From assembly GCA_035235625.1 (NCBI GenBank), contig CP141146.1, forward strand, positions 13,758,501-13,822,500: a DNA stretch of 64,000 bases. Direction: 5' to 3'. The stretch's first letter is position 1; each line of letters starts with the position of its first letter. The notes under the pieces were generated by a model. That model saw nothing but the letters and a program-made list of their open reading frames with translations, did no database searches and was not told where the DNA came from. Shown one piece after another: positions 35,097-46,536 of the stretch. This stretch comes from Saururus chinensis. Lineage: Eukaryota; Streptophyta; Magnoliopsida; Piperales; Saururaceae. A program made the translations under genes and the position numbers.

Positions 35097-37322
35097 CTTG
35101 ACCCAAATATTTTGGAAATCTGATTTTACTTATGCCTCATTTATTGTTCTCATTTTCTACTTCATAATATATATGTTACCTTACCAGACACCAAGCCTTA
35201 CTTCTGCTTACTTGTTGAACCCACAATGTATGCTCCAAACCAAACTAATTCATTCCAATCCCCGCCCATCAAACTTACATCTTCCGTCTTCCATCATATG
35301 ATTACAAATCCATATCTAAATCCATACAAAACCCTCTCCCGCCATTCACCCTACATCGTACATACATCTGCCCCCACGCACATACACATTTCCATCGCAC
35401 AAGCGTATAACCATCATACATACGTATGTCCATCACACATATGTATAACATACCCAAAATTTTATACATAGCGTAGCTACATACTCGCTTGCCATCACTA
35501 GCATACACATGGTCCACATACATCAAACATACTTTTAGCTCACATATATGTCATACTCATTATCAAACATTCTATAATTTATCTTATTTTCCTCTTACAT
35601 CATGCAATCGGATTATTATTTAGCATCCAAAACATTGAATGAAATAATCCAAGCGTGCCATAGCGGTGGCAGAGTTGGCAGCCAAAAGATCACCTAATCA
35701 AGAAAGCTATCGTCCTTAGGTTTAGGAAGTGACGGAAGTAATCATGGCAAGATGGGCTGATATAAGTCTGTGCGGCAAAATCTGTAATCCACGAAGGCGT
35801 AGTAAGGGCGGTTGAGGGAAAGGTCGTGACAACAATGAATAGTAGGTGCGATTTGATATAGAGGGTGGACTAAATGGAAGTTGGCCGGTGGCTAAGAAGC
35901 ACACAACCGGCCACAAGATGCCGAAATCAGCCGTAGACAGAACCCAACGACATCGATTTCTCATCGTTGAGGGCACACAAAAGGGGCGGAGTGAGTGGGG
36001 TGACACTCGAGGATATAGGAGAGGTGGAGGGATCTGGTGGTCAACTCAATCTGTGACGGAGTCATTTGATGATCAGGCACGACAAAAATGATGCCTAAAC
36101 CCTAAAACGCATGAGTGACCACATGCACAGGCGGCAAAAGGGCCACACGAGGGTATGAGAGGCTTGACAGCAACGACCCAAAGTCCTAGAGTAGCCAGGA
36201 GGTGATAGGATTGGGTTGGGATGACACTGCCATCATTGCCGGCCAAGGCAAAGCCCACGATGGCAAGCTAGAGGCTAGCTAGCCGATGGCGGCCATAAAA
36301 AAAAAAGGGAGAGACCAAGACACTTGGTGAGGAGTGGAGGAGTGAAACATAGTAAGAATAGGTGGGACAGAATTGGGATTGGCAGCCTCCCACCTTTGCG
36401 GGGCCATGACGACACTGATAGGAATCTGGTTGGTTGCCGTCAATGGCTAGAGATGCACCCAGAAGCATCTGGCCAATGAAAAATAGGGGAGTTGGGGAAC
36501 AAAGTGGAGGAGAGGAGCTGGGAGGGGGGTGTGTGGTGGATCTGACTGGCTCCACCATGGACCTAGTGGCAAGGCGGAGTTGGATTTTATGGAGGGTTGA
36601 GACAGACGATAGTGGTTGCCCTCCGGCGGCCCAAAACAGTCGAAAATGAAAAATAAGGGGAGGGGCAGGACCTGAGCAGAGGAGAGAAGGAGGGGATGGA
36701 GGAGGAACCGGGCAGGGTGGGACCAGCCTTGGTCGTTGAAAGGATGAGGCTGAGCCCACGACGACCAGCATCCCCTTACCGGTTAGTGGTGGTGGCGCCA
36801 AATCAAGAACAGAGAGGACGTCTAGCAGTTCATGCCAGAATAGGGAAGGAGGAGAAGCGTAGGGTAGAGGGGAGGCAAAGTGGGGCTATGAGGGACGTCC
36901 TCCTACCTTCTATTGGTCGAGGCGGAACCATCGACGGCCAGCAAACCAGGGGGGGTCAGCAGAGCTGGCCAGAGCAGAGACCCTGCCATAGCTGGCCCAA
37001 GGCTAGCCGCCAGTAGTGGTGCCACTCCGGCCTCACATAGGAAGAAGGGGTGGGGGAGAGAGACAGAGACAAAGACAGTGAAAGGCTTTCGGGTGATTCT
37101 GGAACTGCCGAGCCTATTCTCTTTTCTTTTTTTAAAAAAAATTCTCCTCTCTCTCTTTCTTTTCTTCATGCGCTAACAACTCTTGAGGCACACCGAAGCC
37201 CACGATCTGTAACCAAGCCTCGCACTTGACTCTATGGGTACAAATATCATGTAAAAATAGGAAAATAGAATACGCTATAGCGTCATATTTTCCCACTGAA
37301 AAACAAACATAAATAGTAGAAG

Positions 37323-39298
37323 TGTAACGACCCGATCCGAGCCGGGCCCGCAAAATCACTGATAGAAAATTTTTCTCTTTCCTTAAGCCAGGAATCATCG
37401 TCTGTGTGCAAGAGGTACAACGTTCATCTACGCGCTACGGAGCTTTAAGGCTTCCTTATACGTAGACTTAGGTTGTAACGACCATTTACACGTAACGAAG
37501 CTTCATTGTTCGTCGCGTGTAAAATAGAATAAAACATATTATTATAATTAATTTGGATCGGGCCAACGTTGCCTTGCCGTTGGTTGCCTACGTACGTATT
37601 GGATATTATTCCAATACGATCGGATCCGAACGTAGTTCTGCCTAACGGCTACTACACACAACAATCATCACAAAATCATATACGTATAACATACGTATCT
37701 CTGAATATTTAATCGGAGTATACAAAAACTCGTCATATATCGGAGTCAAGTGGAAGTTAATAAATTAATGGAATCGTACATCTCACTCTACCATAGAGTG
37801 GGATCAAAATCACATACACATATCTCGCTCCATTACTGAATCGAGACTGAGCACATCAACCGGCTCGCTCTATCACTGAGCCGAGACCGAACACACACAT
37901 CACTTGTCTCGCTCTACCATAGAGTGAGACCACACACCATAAAAGTACACATCATGGCATATAAGCACATATCATGGCATATAAGCCGACATACACACAC
38001 AACACATCTCGTTCTAAGCTAGAGCGAGACGGCACACATCATGATATATACGCATAGCATATCGGAACATAACGGATCATAGCACATCATGGCATATGAG
38101 CACATATTAAGCATATGGATCAAAGCATAGCACACACGTCGTTCTATAATTAAAACGGAAGATCAGAAAAGCTTACAGCCCTCATGTCTCGTAAGGTAGC
38201 GATATTCGGAGTTGCTCGTATGAGCATCCTCCCCTTTAGATCCGAAGATATAGACGGAGCTTCCTCTAGCCTCCATATATTCATCGTTTTGTACCGAAAG
38301 ACTACGTATAAATGTTCTCCTTGCCGAAGACTCTTCTCGTTTTCTGCGCCCGTGAGTGGCGGACATAATCTCCCCTAGTTTGGATTACTTCTCTTGACGT
38401 AGCTCGACAACTTCGGACAGAACCCCGTCTTGCTTCGGGCCCCTATTTCTTGTTCGGTGCTTGAGGATAACGGGCGGAGCCTCTTCTTGTCTTGGGGTAT
38501 TTCCTCCTTATACGGTTGCCGAATCAAAGAAAGGACTACTCCATCACGTAGAGCACGCTCGATTTAGTAGGAAACGGGTCTTGAACGGCCTTAATCAGAC
38601 TCAGAACGGTCAGAAACGGGGGCAGGGAAAATTTCCCTGAAAAATGAATGGAATGGGGCTTATATAGCCCCTGAGCCGCCGAAACTGCGGCGCCGCGCCG
38701 CCAAAACCGGCGGCGCCGCTGTTTCGGCAGCGGTGCCCGCAGAAAATGCGCGCGGGTCGCGCCCGCGCGTTTCGCGAGTCGCAACCGCGCGCGGAACCGC
38801 GGTCCGCGTAGAACCGCGGCGCGCGCGAAACCGCGGTGCCCGCGGTAACGCGGGCGCGCATCGCGCCGCGCCGCATCAGCTCGCGCTGCGGCACGCGCCA
38901 GTCGCTCACCGCCCGCGCCGGCTCACCCATTTTCTATTTTCTTATTTTTTTTAAAAACCTATATACTTCAAACGTGCGTATCTCCCTACCCCGGATTTGG
39001 ATTCGCGCGTTCTAGGTACCGTTGGACTCGTATCGACGAGCCCTTCCATACAAACCCACTTAAAGCAGCAAATCACACTATTTCTAAGTGGGTCCCGCCT
39101 ATTTTCTATGCTCATCGAGGTCGTAACTTCCGGTACCGACCTCCATTTCACGCGTTCTTCGAATCATTACGCTCGTTATGCCAAGCTCTACCTGTCTACG
39201 GGTATTTCATCTAATGAAACCCCTTAACATTAATCTCAAATTACCGAATTACCCTTAACTCTCCCGGGTTAAGCGTAACAAAAAAACGAGTCGTTACA
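37323..39298 (-). repeat. LTR (downstream, U3-proximal side on the minus strand)
   Basis: It begins TGTAACGACCCGATCCGAG and ends AACGAGTCGTTACA. It carries several imperfect CTCGCTCTACCATAGAGTGAGAC hairpin units at about 37780-38020 and a CpG-rich block at 38670-38930. Confidence 0.85.
38665..38932. repeat. CpG-rich block in the LTR
   Basis: This block is almost entirely G and C, rich in CGCG and GCCG with many short palindromes, and stands out against AT-rich neighbours. A shorter version lies at 43385-43570 in the other LTR. It gives Arg/Ala-rich frames on both strands that I do not regard as genes. Confidence 0.75.
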
Positions 39299-41975
39299 TT
39301 CTTCCCCCCTTAAAAGAATTGCGTCCTCGCAATTCACCTAAACTACTCTTCTAAACACAATAAAATTCAGTCATTATTCAAGCACAAATCACAGATAAAA
39401 TTCCGATAATCTAATATCGGAGGAAATCTTCACAAAGAAAATTTAATAGTTCACAAACGTATGAAATACTTTATACAAAATCTGATAATTTAGATTGTCA
39501 CAACATAATCCCATAACTTATGACCAGATAAAACACTCTAAAACACAATCTAATGCTTATGTCAGAAGCGGATAGATTGAAATTCAAACTCAAAACACAA
39601 ACAACAATTCCAGACTATGCAAATTCTGTTAAACACAAATCTAAAACACTCTCGGATTTCCTTATCCGATAATCACAATTCGACAATTTGGTCGAAAAAT
39701 CATTTCACAAAATTCAATTTAAAATCACATTTTTCTTTTCAAAAAGACAGTGGATTTTTTTGGCTCAAAACACATACCATGATACCAAACGGTGTTCCTT
39801 CTGATGCTCATGGGGTAATCGAAAGGCTCACAAGGATAGGAGATTGCCCATGTCTCCACACCTGAGTGCGCGCGTCACTAGCCGATTATTTTCTATCGGC
39901 GGGCATCTCACTAATCACCGCAATGCCCAACGGCCTTCCCTCGTGCTCATGGGGCAACGAGAGGTCACTAAGAATAGGAGTTTTCCCATGATCTCCACAT
40001 CTATGCACGCTCAACCGATTTCTCGGTCAGTATCTATTAACGATAGCTTTTGAGTTTTATACCAAATTACTATCTATAGAGCTTGAAGATCCAACAATTT
40101 AAAATCACACTTTTCTTTTCAAAATCACAGTGGATCTTTTCAGCTCATACTGTGATACCAAACGGTGTTCCTTTCGACACTCATGGGGAAATCGAAAGGC
40201 TCACAAGGATAGGAAGATTGCCCATGATACTCCACACCTGTGTGCGTGCGTCACTAGCCGATTATTTTCTATCGGCGGGCATTTCACTAATCACTTCACA
40301 CGCCGTGATGCCCAACGGCCTTCCCTCGCGCTCATGGGGCAACGAGAGGTCACTAAGAATAGGAGTTTCCCATGATCTCCACATCTATGCACGCACAACC
40401 GATTATTTTTCTCGGTCAGTATCCACTAACGATAGCTTTTGGACTTTATACCAAATAACTATCTATAGAGCCTGGAGATCCAAATCATCGGAAAACCTCA
40501 TATTCAAATCAATTCCAGGGAAAATAATCTCGATTAAACCAGACTCGAAATCAAAATCCATTTCAACACACTAGTGGAATCAACCTTGAAGCTATCCACT
40601 AACACCTCATGTCTCATACCATGAGCGGTTAGCGGTTACCTCGTGGTAATTCTACCGTCTTTGAAAACATATTCCTAATCACATTTTGTTTAAATACCCA
40701 AGTAGAATTAACCGTAGGGTTTCCACTAGCGCTACATGTCTCATACCATGAGCAGTTGGTAGTTACGCTATGGTAATTCTACCACGGTTTAAAACACATT
40801 GAAATCGAAGTCGTTGAAAATATTAAAATAATCATGTAGCGAATTCAAAACAAAATTTTTGATCGAGTCGAATTCAAAATCACGATTCATAAAAATCAAG
40901 GTTTCCGATTAAATTCAAAGCCATACGAGAAAACAAAATTTCAACTCATTCTCGGTAAAAAAATCGAAATTTGGAGAAATTTGAATCCGTCTTAAATTTG
41001 ATGCAAAAAATGCAGAACGAAATTCTAAAGTAAATCTAAATCAACTTATTTAGAAAGAATTTTCATATAACTCATGATAAAAAATCAAATTTCATAAAAT
41101 CGGACTTCATATAAATCACATATACAAAATGAAAAGTTCAAAAGCAAAATTCATATGAAATCCAATTCTAAATAGATTGAAATTTAAAAAATTAAACACG
41201 ATGCAACAAATTCAGACTTAAGCTATAAATAGATTTCAATTGAAAAAATCAAAATAATCAAATTGATGCTTGCATCAAAACTCATGCAACACATGATGAT
41301 AAAAATCTCAATTAATTCTACGATTAAATCTCATATTAAATCAGATGCAACGCATTCAAGTAAAATTTTCAAATCAATTCTAATTTAAAGTTGACATCTA
41401 TAAAGTATAAGATTGCCATCAATCAGATACACATACATAGTATCAAACTTTAAAATTACTTCTAATTAAACAAATTAGAATTTATCATAATTAAAGTTCG
41501 AACTAATTTTCATATCACGCTTGTAGAACAAAATTTAGAATCAAAATCTGATACAACTTGTTCATAACAACGTATTCAAAACATGTTCGATTTAAGATCA
41601 AAATTAAGAAAATTTATGTTCATAACAAATCCATTACAAAGCATGTACACAAAAATTAAAATATGCTTAGAAATTGAAGTTCTCAAAATAGTAGTCCATA
41701 TTAAATTAAAAATTATCGATGTAAAACAAAAATCCAAAATTAGAGTTTGTTTTAAATTCAATAACACATAAGCATACCAAAAGGTGAAAATCGGATTTTA
41801 TTTGAAATCCACAACAACACGTCCAGAAGAGAAATTTAAAGATCACAATTCATTTCAAAATAATTAGAACACATTTAAAACAGAAATTCTATTTATTTCA
41901 AAATTTAAATCAAAATACTTATTAAATTAATAAAATATTATACTCTCGCAGACAGATCAATGCTCCGATACCATT
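39299..41975 (-). other. Internal region of the LTR element, non-coding
   Basis: AT-rich sequence with no credible long frame. Two similar blocks of about 300 bp lie at about 39720-40080 and 40105-40465, each with the GATACCAAACGGTGTTCCTT start and the CTCATGGGGCAACGAGAGGT segment, forming a tandem duplication. Two shorter similar blocks (TAACACCTCATGTCTCATAC type) lie at about 40566-40660 and 40705-40790. The frames at 39617-40574 fall in these repeats and are not called. Confidence 0.7.
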
Positions 41976-43942
41976 TGTAACGACCTGACCCGAGCCGGGT
42001 CCACAAAATCACTGATAGAAAATTTTCTTTCCTTAAGCCAGGAATCATCGTCTGAGTGCGAGAGGTACAACGTTCATCTACGCGCTACGGAGCTTTAAGG
42101 CTTCCTTATACGTAGACTTAGGTTGTAACGACCATTTACACGTAACGAAGCTTCATTGTTCGTCGCGTGTAAAATAGAATAAAACATATTATTTATAATG
42201 ATTTGGATCGGGCCAACGTTGCCTTGCCGTTGGTTGCCTACGTATGTATTGGATATTCCAATACGATCGGATCCGAACGTAGTTCTGCCTAATGGCTACT
42301 ACACACAACAATCATCACAAAATCATATATGTATAGCATACGTATCTCCGAATATTTAATCGGAGTATACAAAAACTTGTCATATATCGGAGTCAAGCGG
42401 AAGTTAATAAATTAATGGAATCGTACATCTCACTCTACCACAGAGTGAGATCAAAATCACATACACATATCTTGCTCCATTACTGAATCGAGACTGAGCA
42501 CATCAACCGGCTCGCTCTATCACTGAGCCGAGACCGAACACACACATCACTCGTCTCGCTCTACCATAGAGCGAGACCACACATCATAAAAGTACACATC
42601 ATGACATATAAGCACACATCAAGCATATAAGCACACATCAAGCATATGGATCAAAGCATAGCACACACGTCATTCTATAATTAAAACGGAAGATTAGAAA
42701 AGCTTACTGCCCTCATGTCTCGTAGGGTAGCAATATGCGGAGTTGCTCATATGAGCATCCTACCCTTCAGATCCGAAGATATAGACGGAGCTTCCTCTAG
42801 CCTCCATACATTCATCGTTTTGTACCGAAAGACTACGTATAAATGTTCTCCTTGCCGGAGACTCTTCTCATTTTCTGCACCGTAAGTGGCGGACAGAACC
42901 TCCCATACTCTGAATTACTTCTCTTAATATAGCCCGACAACTTTGGACAGAACCCCGTCTTACTTCAGGCCCCTATTTCTTGTTTGGTGCTCGAGGATGA
43001 CGGGTGGAGCCTCTCCTTGTCTCGGGGTATTTCCTTCTTATACGATTGCCGAATCAAAGAACATGCATCTCCATCACGTAGAACATACTCGATTTAGTCA
43101 AGAACACCTCTTAGATGGACTAAATCGGAGTTATGATGCTTAAGAACGGGGAGAAAGAAGTTTGTCAACGCTCGAGGACAACGGGCAGAACCTCTCCTTG
43201 TCTCAAGGCATTTCCTCCTTATACAGTCTCTGAATCGAAGAAAGGACCACTCCATTGCGTAGAGCACACTCAATTTAGTAGGAAACGGGTCTTGAATGGC
43301 CTTAATCGGCCTCAGAAAGGTTAGAAACGGGGCAGAAGAAGTTCTCACTGAAAAATGGAACGAAATGGGGTTTATATAGACCCCCGAGCCGGCGAAATTG
43401 CGGCGCCGCTATTTCGGCGGCGGCGCTCGCAGAAAACGCGCGCGGCTCGCGCCCGCGCGTTCCGCGGGTCGCAACCGCGCGCGGAATCGCGGGGCCCGTG
43501 GTAACGCGGGCGTGCGTTGCGCCACGCCGCGCCGGGTCACGCCAGTCGCGCGCCGCCCGCGCCGGCTCACCCATTTTCTATTTTCTTATTTTTTTTAAAA
43601 ACCTATATACTTCAAACGCGCGTATCTCCCTACCCCGGATTCGGATTCGCGCGTTCTAGGTACCGTTGGACTCGTATCGACGAGCCCTTCGATATAAACC
43701 CACTTAAAGCAGCAAATCACACTATTTCTAAGTGGGTCCCGCCTATTTTCTACGCTCGTCGAGGTCATAACTTCCGGTACCGACCTCCATTTCATGCGTT
43801 CTTCGAATCATTACGCTCGTTATGCCAAGCTCTACCTGGCTACTGGTATTTCATCTAATGAAACCCCTTAACACTAATTTCAAATTACCGAATTACCCTT
43901 AACCCTCCCGGGTTAAGCGTAACCGAAAAACGAGTCGTTACA
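41976..43942 (-). repeat. LTR (5' side on the minus strand)
   Basis: It matches 37323-39298 closely. Differences in block structure include an extra tandem copy of about 170-190 bp at about 43150-43340 and a shorter CpG-rich block at about 43385-43570. The LTR end next to the primer-binding site is at 41976. Confidence 0.85.
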
Positions 43943-44079
43943 AGAAAGTCATAGAAAATCGCTAAAAAATGAGGGACATTACACTTCCGACCAAAGTCTT
44001 GAGTCCCTTCCCCTGCTGAGGTCCGCCAGACTCCAGTGCTCCTCCCTAAAAACATTCCAGAGGCGGGATTTTATTTTTT

Positions 44080-44481
44080 ATTTATTTATTTTCTATTAGC
44101 GACCCTTTTATAAGCATCACTAATAATTATTTATTATTATTTTTTAATTACTAATAGTATTTTTATTTTCTTATTAGCGACACTTTTAAAATCATTGCTA
44201 ATAAATTTTTTTATTTTTTATTTTTAGCAAAGCACAAAGAAGCATAGCTAAAAAGATGTTTTTATTTTTTTTGTAAAATTTTTCTATGTTAGCGACACTT
44301 TATAAAGCGTCACAAAAACATTATATTAGTGATACAAAGAAAAATGTCACTAATAGTAGTACTATTAGCGATGTTTGTTCATATACATCGCTAATAAACA
44401 GTTGCGATAGGACTATTAGTAATGTTTTATGACTATTAGCAACATTCAAAAGTGTCGTTAATAGACTTTTTTCTTGTAGTG
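44080..44481. mobile_element. Truncated CACTA-family fragment
   Basis: The right end reads CTTTTTTCTTGTAGTG, a CACTA terminus, and the body has repeated TATTAGCGAC motifs like 31945-32934. The left terminus is missing. Non-coding. Confidence 0.75.
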
Positions 44482-44679
44482 ATTACATGTACAAAATGCA
44501 CCCGCACCCACTGCCCTCTAGAGATTTAGATTAATATTATGTTTATCTCTTAACATAAATGAGAGATTTTATGAATCAATGGGTTCGTAGAAGAACAAAG
44601 AGTTCATAGGCCCTCAGCAGTGTTGGAGTTTATGTTGTCTTCCATCTCTTCCCATTCATCTTTCCCTTGCTACAACTCT

Positions 44680-45050
44680 AGGACGGTCCTACACGTCCTT
44701 TCCTATCACGAACCACTGCCCATCTTGCCATAATTGCCTCAGCCGGAGGTTGGTCTTGTGCACACAGAACACATGAGAGGACTGCCAAAGGAATCTAACA
44801 AAGAAATGAAGGTCATCCTCCACCAGATAAGTCACTGAGTTACACTGAAAGACTTCAACAATGTGGCCTGGGACCAGATCCCTGGTAGGAGGGGACAGAG
44901 GTCTCACATTCTTACGCGACACTCAATCCATGGTCTTGCCATCAACAGTAATTGCGGCCATTCCCAGAGATGGTCGTAGCAAACCACCAAGAGACCAAAG
45001 GTAGTTCTCACTTCCTCAGTACTTCCCTTCGTAAACCTCATGGTGGTTTT
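44680..45050 (-). pseudogene. Agenet (Tudor-like) domain protein fragment
   Basis: On the minus strand the frame at 44922-44689 reads through PPTRDLVPGHIVEVF, then VHKTNLRLRQLWQDGQWFVI. This is the second Agenet repeat of plant Agenet-domain proteins, whose typical pattern is DLVPGDVVEVFDNNSWK...VHKSDLRVRQSWQDGKWV. Just upstream (45050-44925) another frame reads ISGNGRNYC in the place of the first Agenet repeat (typical ISGNGHNY), and an ATG-start MRFTKGS matches the usual MRFKKGS start in a different frame. The gene is thus broken by frameshift and in-frame stops and the 3' exons are absent. Agenet proteins read chromatin or act in transport; this copy is a relic. Confidence 0.75.
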
Positions 45051-45119
45051 TATCCTTCGTGCTCCACAGTCGACGTAAGAAAAAAAATCTAAGAAAAAAA
45101 GCAATATCAAAATAAGAAA

Positions 45120-46536
45120 ATAAATATGAGGGTAAAATAGTTAAAATGGTAAGCAATATGGGCGATACAAGAATTAGGATAATACTTAGAAATAATAATT
45201 TTTATTAAATGGTAAAACCCACATCTAAGAAAAGGAAAAACAAGCTTATGATACCTTTTTTTAAGTACCTAATTATTTAAATTGAACCAAATGGAGTTAT
45301 TAATATGAAATAAATTTTTTTACTAAATAAAATTATTAATTTAAGATGTAGAAAGTATTAAAATGAGTATAATAATATAGGGTAAAATAGTTAAAAATAG
45401 AAAAAACTATCGTCCTGCTTTCCAGCTTTTAAATAATATGATAAGATGTCTTAGTCCTTAGAGAGGCTCTAAAGACAAAACTTAATAAGAAAAGAAAAGG
45501 ACGTGTTAATATTGAATGGTGCAATCATGCATCATGTCATGAGCCGTTGGATAAATAAGAGATACGAGCAGGTTCAAGCAAAAATTTTCTCAAAAAAAAC
45601 AAAAACGTTAGTGCAAGTCAACCCTCGAAGACTTCTAGTCTCACGCGGAATTTTAATCCTCTCGGTCGTTGGCGAAGCTTCACTAGCCAACCGCGAATGA
45701 GTCACATGGGACGACGTGATAGGAAGGAGATTGAACCTTCAGCTTATACAAACAGCATTGATAATCTTTTCTTTGCGGGAATATACCCAAACTCCTTTTT
45801 TTTTTGCAAGAGAAGGTAAAGATTCTGCTTATGTGACCCTGTCTTCTCCTCTTCCCACCATCCGGTGTTCTTCTCCAAGCCCTCCCCTATCCTCCCCGGT
45901 CTCCATCTCTCCTTGTTCTGCCACCCTTTCCTCCTCCCCTTTTCCCTTCTCACTTCTGCCCCTCTTGCACCGGCCGCGATGATCCTACCATAGTAACTGA
46001 GAGAAAGACTAGTGGGCTATTGTGGATGAGGAATAGTACCAGCCGATTTAAAAGCCATCATGGATGACTTGGATGATTTTTTCTACTTGGATTGTATGGG
46101 ACAGAGAAAAGTTATTTTTTGATAAAGGCCGGCCAAATGTTATAAACTTGATTGGGGAATGCAAAAGGATAGTGATGTACGCCCAATGAATCTACCAAAC
46201 GGATTAAAATTTTTCTAATATACTCTCTCTGTCCCATATTAATTTCTCCATTTAGCAAAAAAATTAGTCATATATTAATAACTCTATTTTGTTTAAGATT
46301 GGATACTTATAAAAGAGTCTGGTGAACTTATTTTTCTTTCTCTTAAATGTGGGGTTCACCATTTAATAAAAATCACAATTTATCTAAATAGAGCTATTAA
46401 TATTGGGCCGAGGGAATAAGTAATTAATATAGCACTAGAGATCTATTGGGAGCTCTTCCAACCGGCAGATTCAGATGGAAGAGAAGTCTCGAAGCAGTAG
46501 TCTTAGATCATCTAATACGGCAAGAAGAAGCAAAAC
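45120..46536 (+). promoter_or_regulatory. 5' flank of kinase C
   Basis: From about 45425 it matches the flank of B and, from about 45690, that of the left-edge gene on the minus strand. Conserved blocks (for example AATGAGTCACATGGGA at about 45696-45712 and TTGATTGGGGAATGCAAAAG at 46150) suggest retained promoter or UTR sequence. It contains the Stowaway MITE. The stretch 45120-45420 is AT-rich and empty. The open frame at 45716-45982 is pyrimidine-rich and not conserved as protein. Confidence 0.5.
46223..46416. mobile_element. Stowaway-type MITE
   Basis: About 194 bp with inverted ends CTCTCTCTGTCCCATATTAA and the complement of TTAATATTGGGCCGAGGGAA, flanked by TA at 46221-46222 and 46417-46418. 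This fits Tc1/mariner Stowaway MITEs (CTCCCTCCGTCCC-type ends). A degraded copy lies at the same place upstream of B. Confidence 0.85.

Larger units (their letters stand above)
37323..43942 (-). mobile_element. 6.6-kb LTR retroelement without recognisable gag-pol
   Basis: Two LTRs of about 1.97 kb (37323-39298 and 41976-43942) lie in the same orientation around a 2.68-kb internal region. The flanking 5 bp are AGAAG (37318-37322) and AGAAA (43943-43947), a near-perfect target duplication. On the minus strand, the LTR ending at 41976 is followed by AATGGTATCGGAGC, a tRNA-Met-type primer-binding site, and the internal region ends in a purine tract AAAAGGGGGGAAGAA just before the other LTR, as in plant gypsy elements. 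So the sense strand is minus. No gag-pol domains are recognisable in 39299-41975, so it looks like a non-autonomous element. Structurally whole, and probably young because the LTRs are very similar by eye apart from a few block differences. Confidence 0.85.
35097..43983 (-). mobile_element. Partial long LTR (family of 9006-13488) split by a complete LTR element
   Basis: From about 35097 to 37322 the sequence follows 10830-13440 of the long solo LTR. After the inserted 37323-43942 element the last about 40 bases resume and end GGGACATTACA at 43983. Its other end is missing, so no target duplication can be read. GC-rich open frames at 35722-37169 are within this LTR and are not called as genes. 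Confidence 0.7.
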
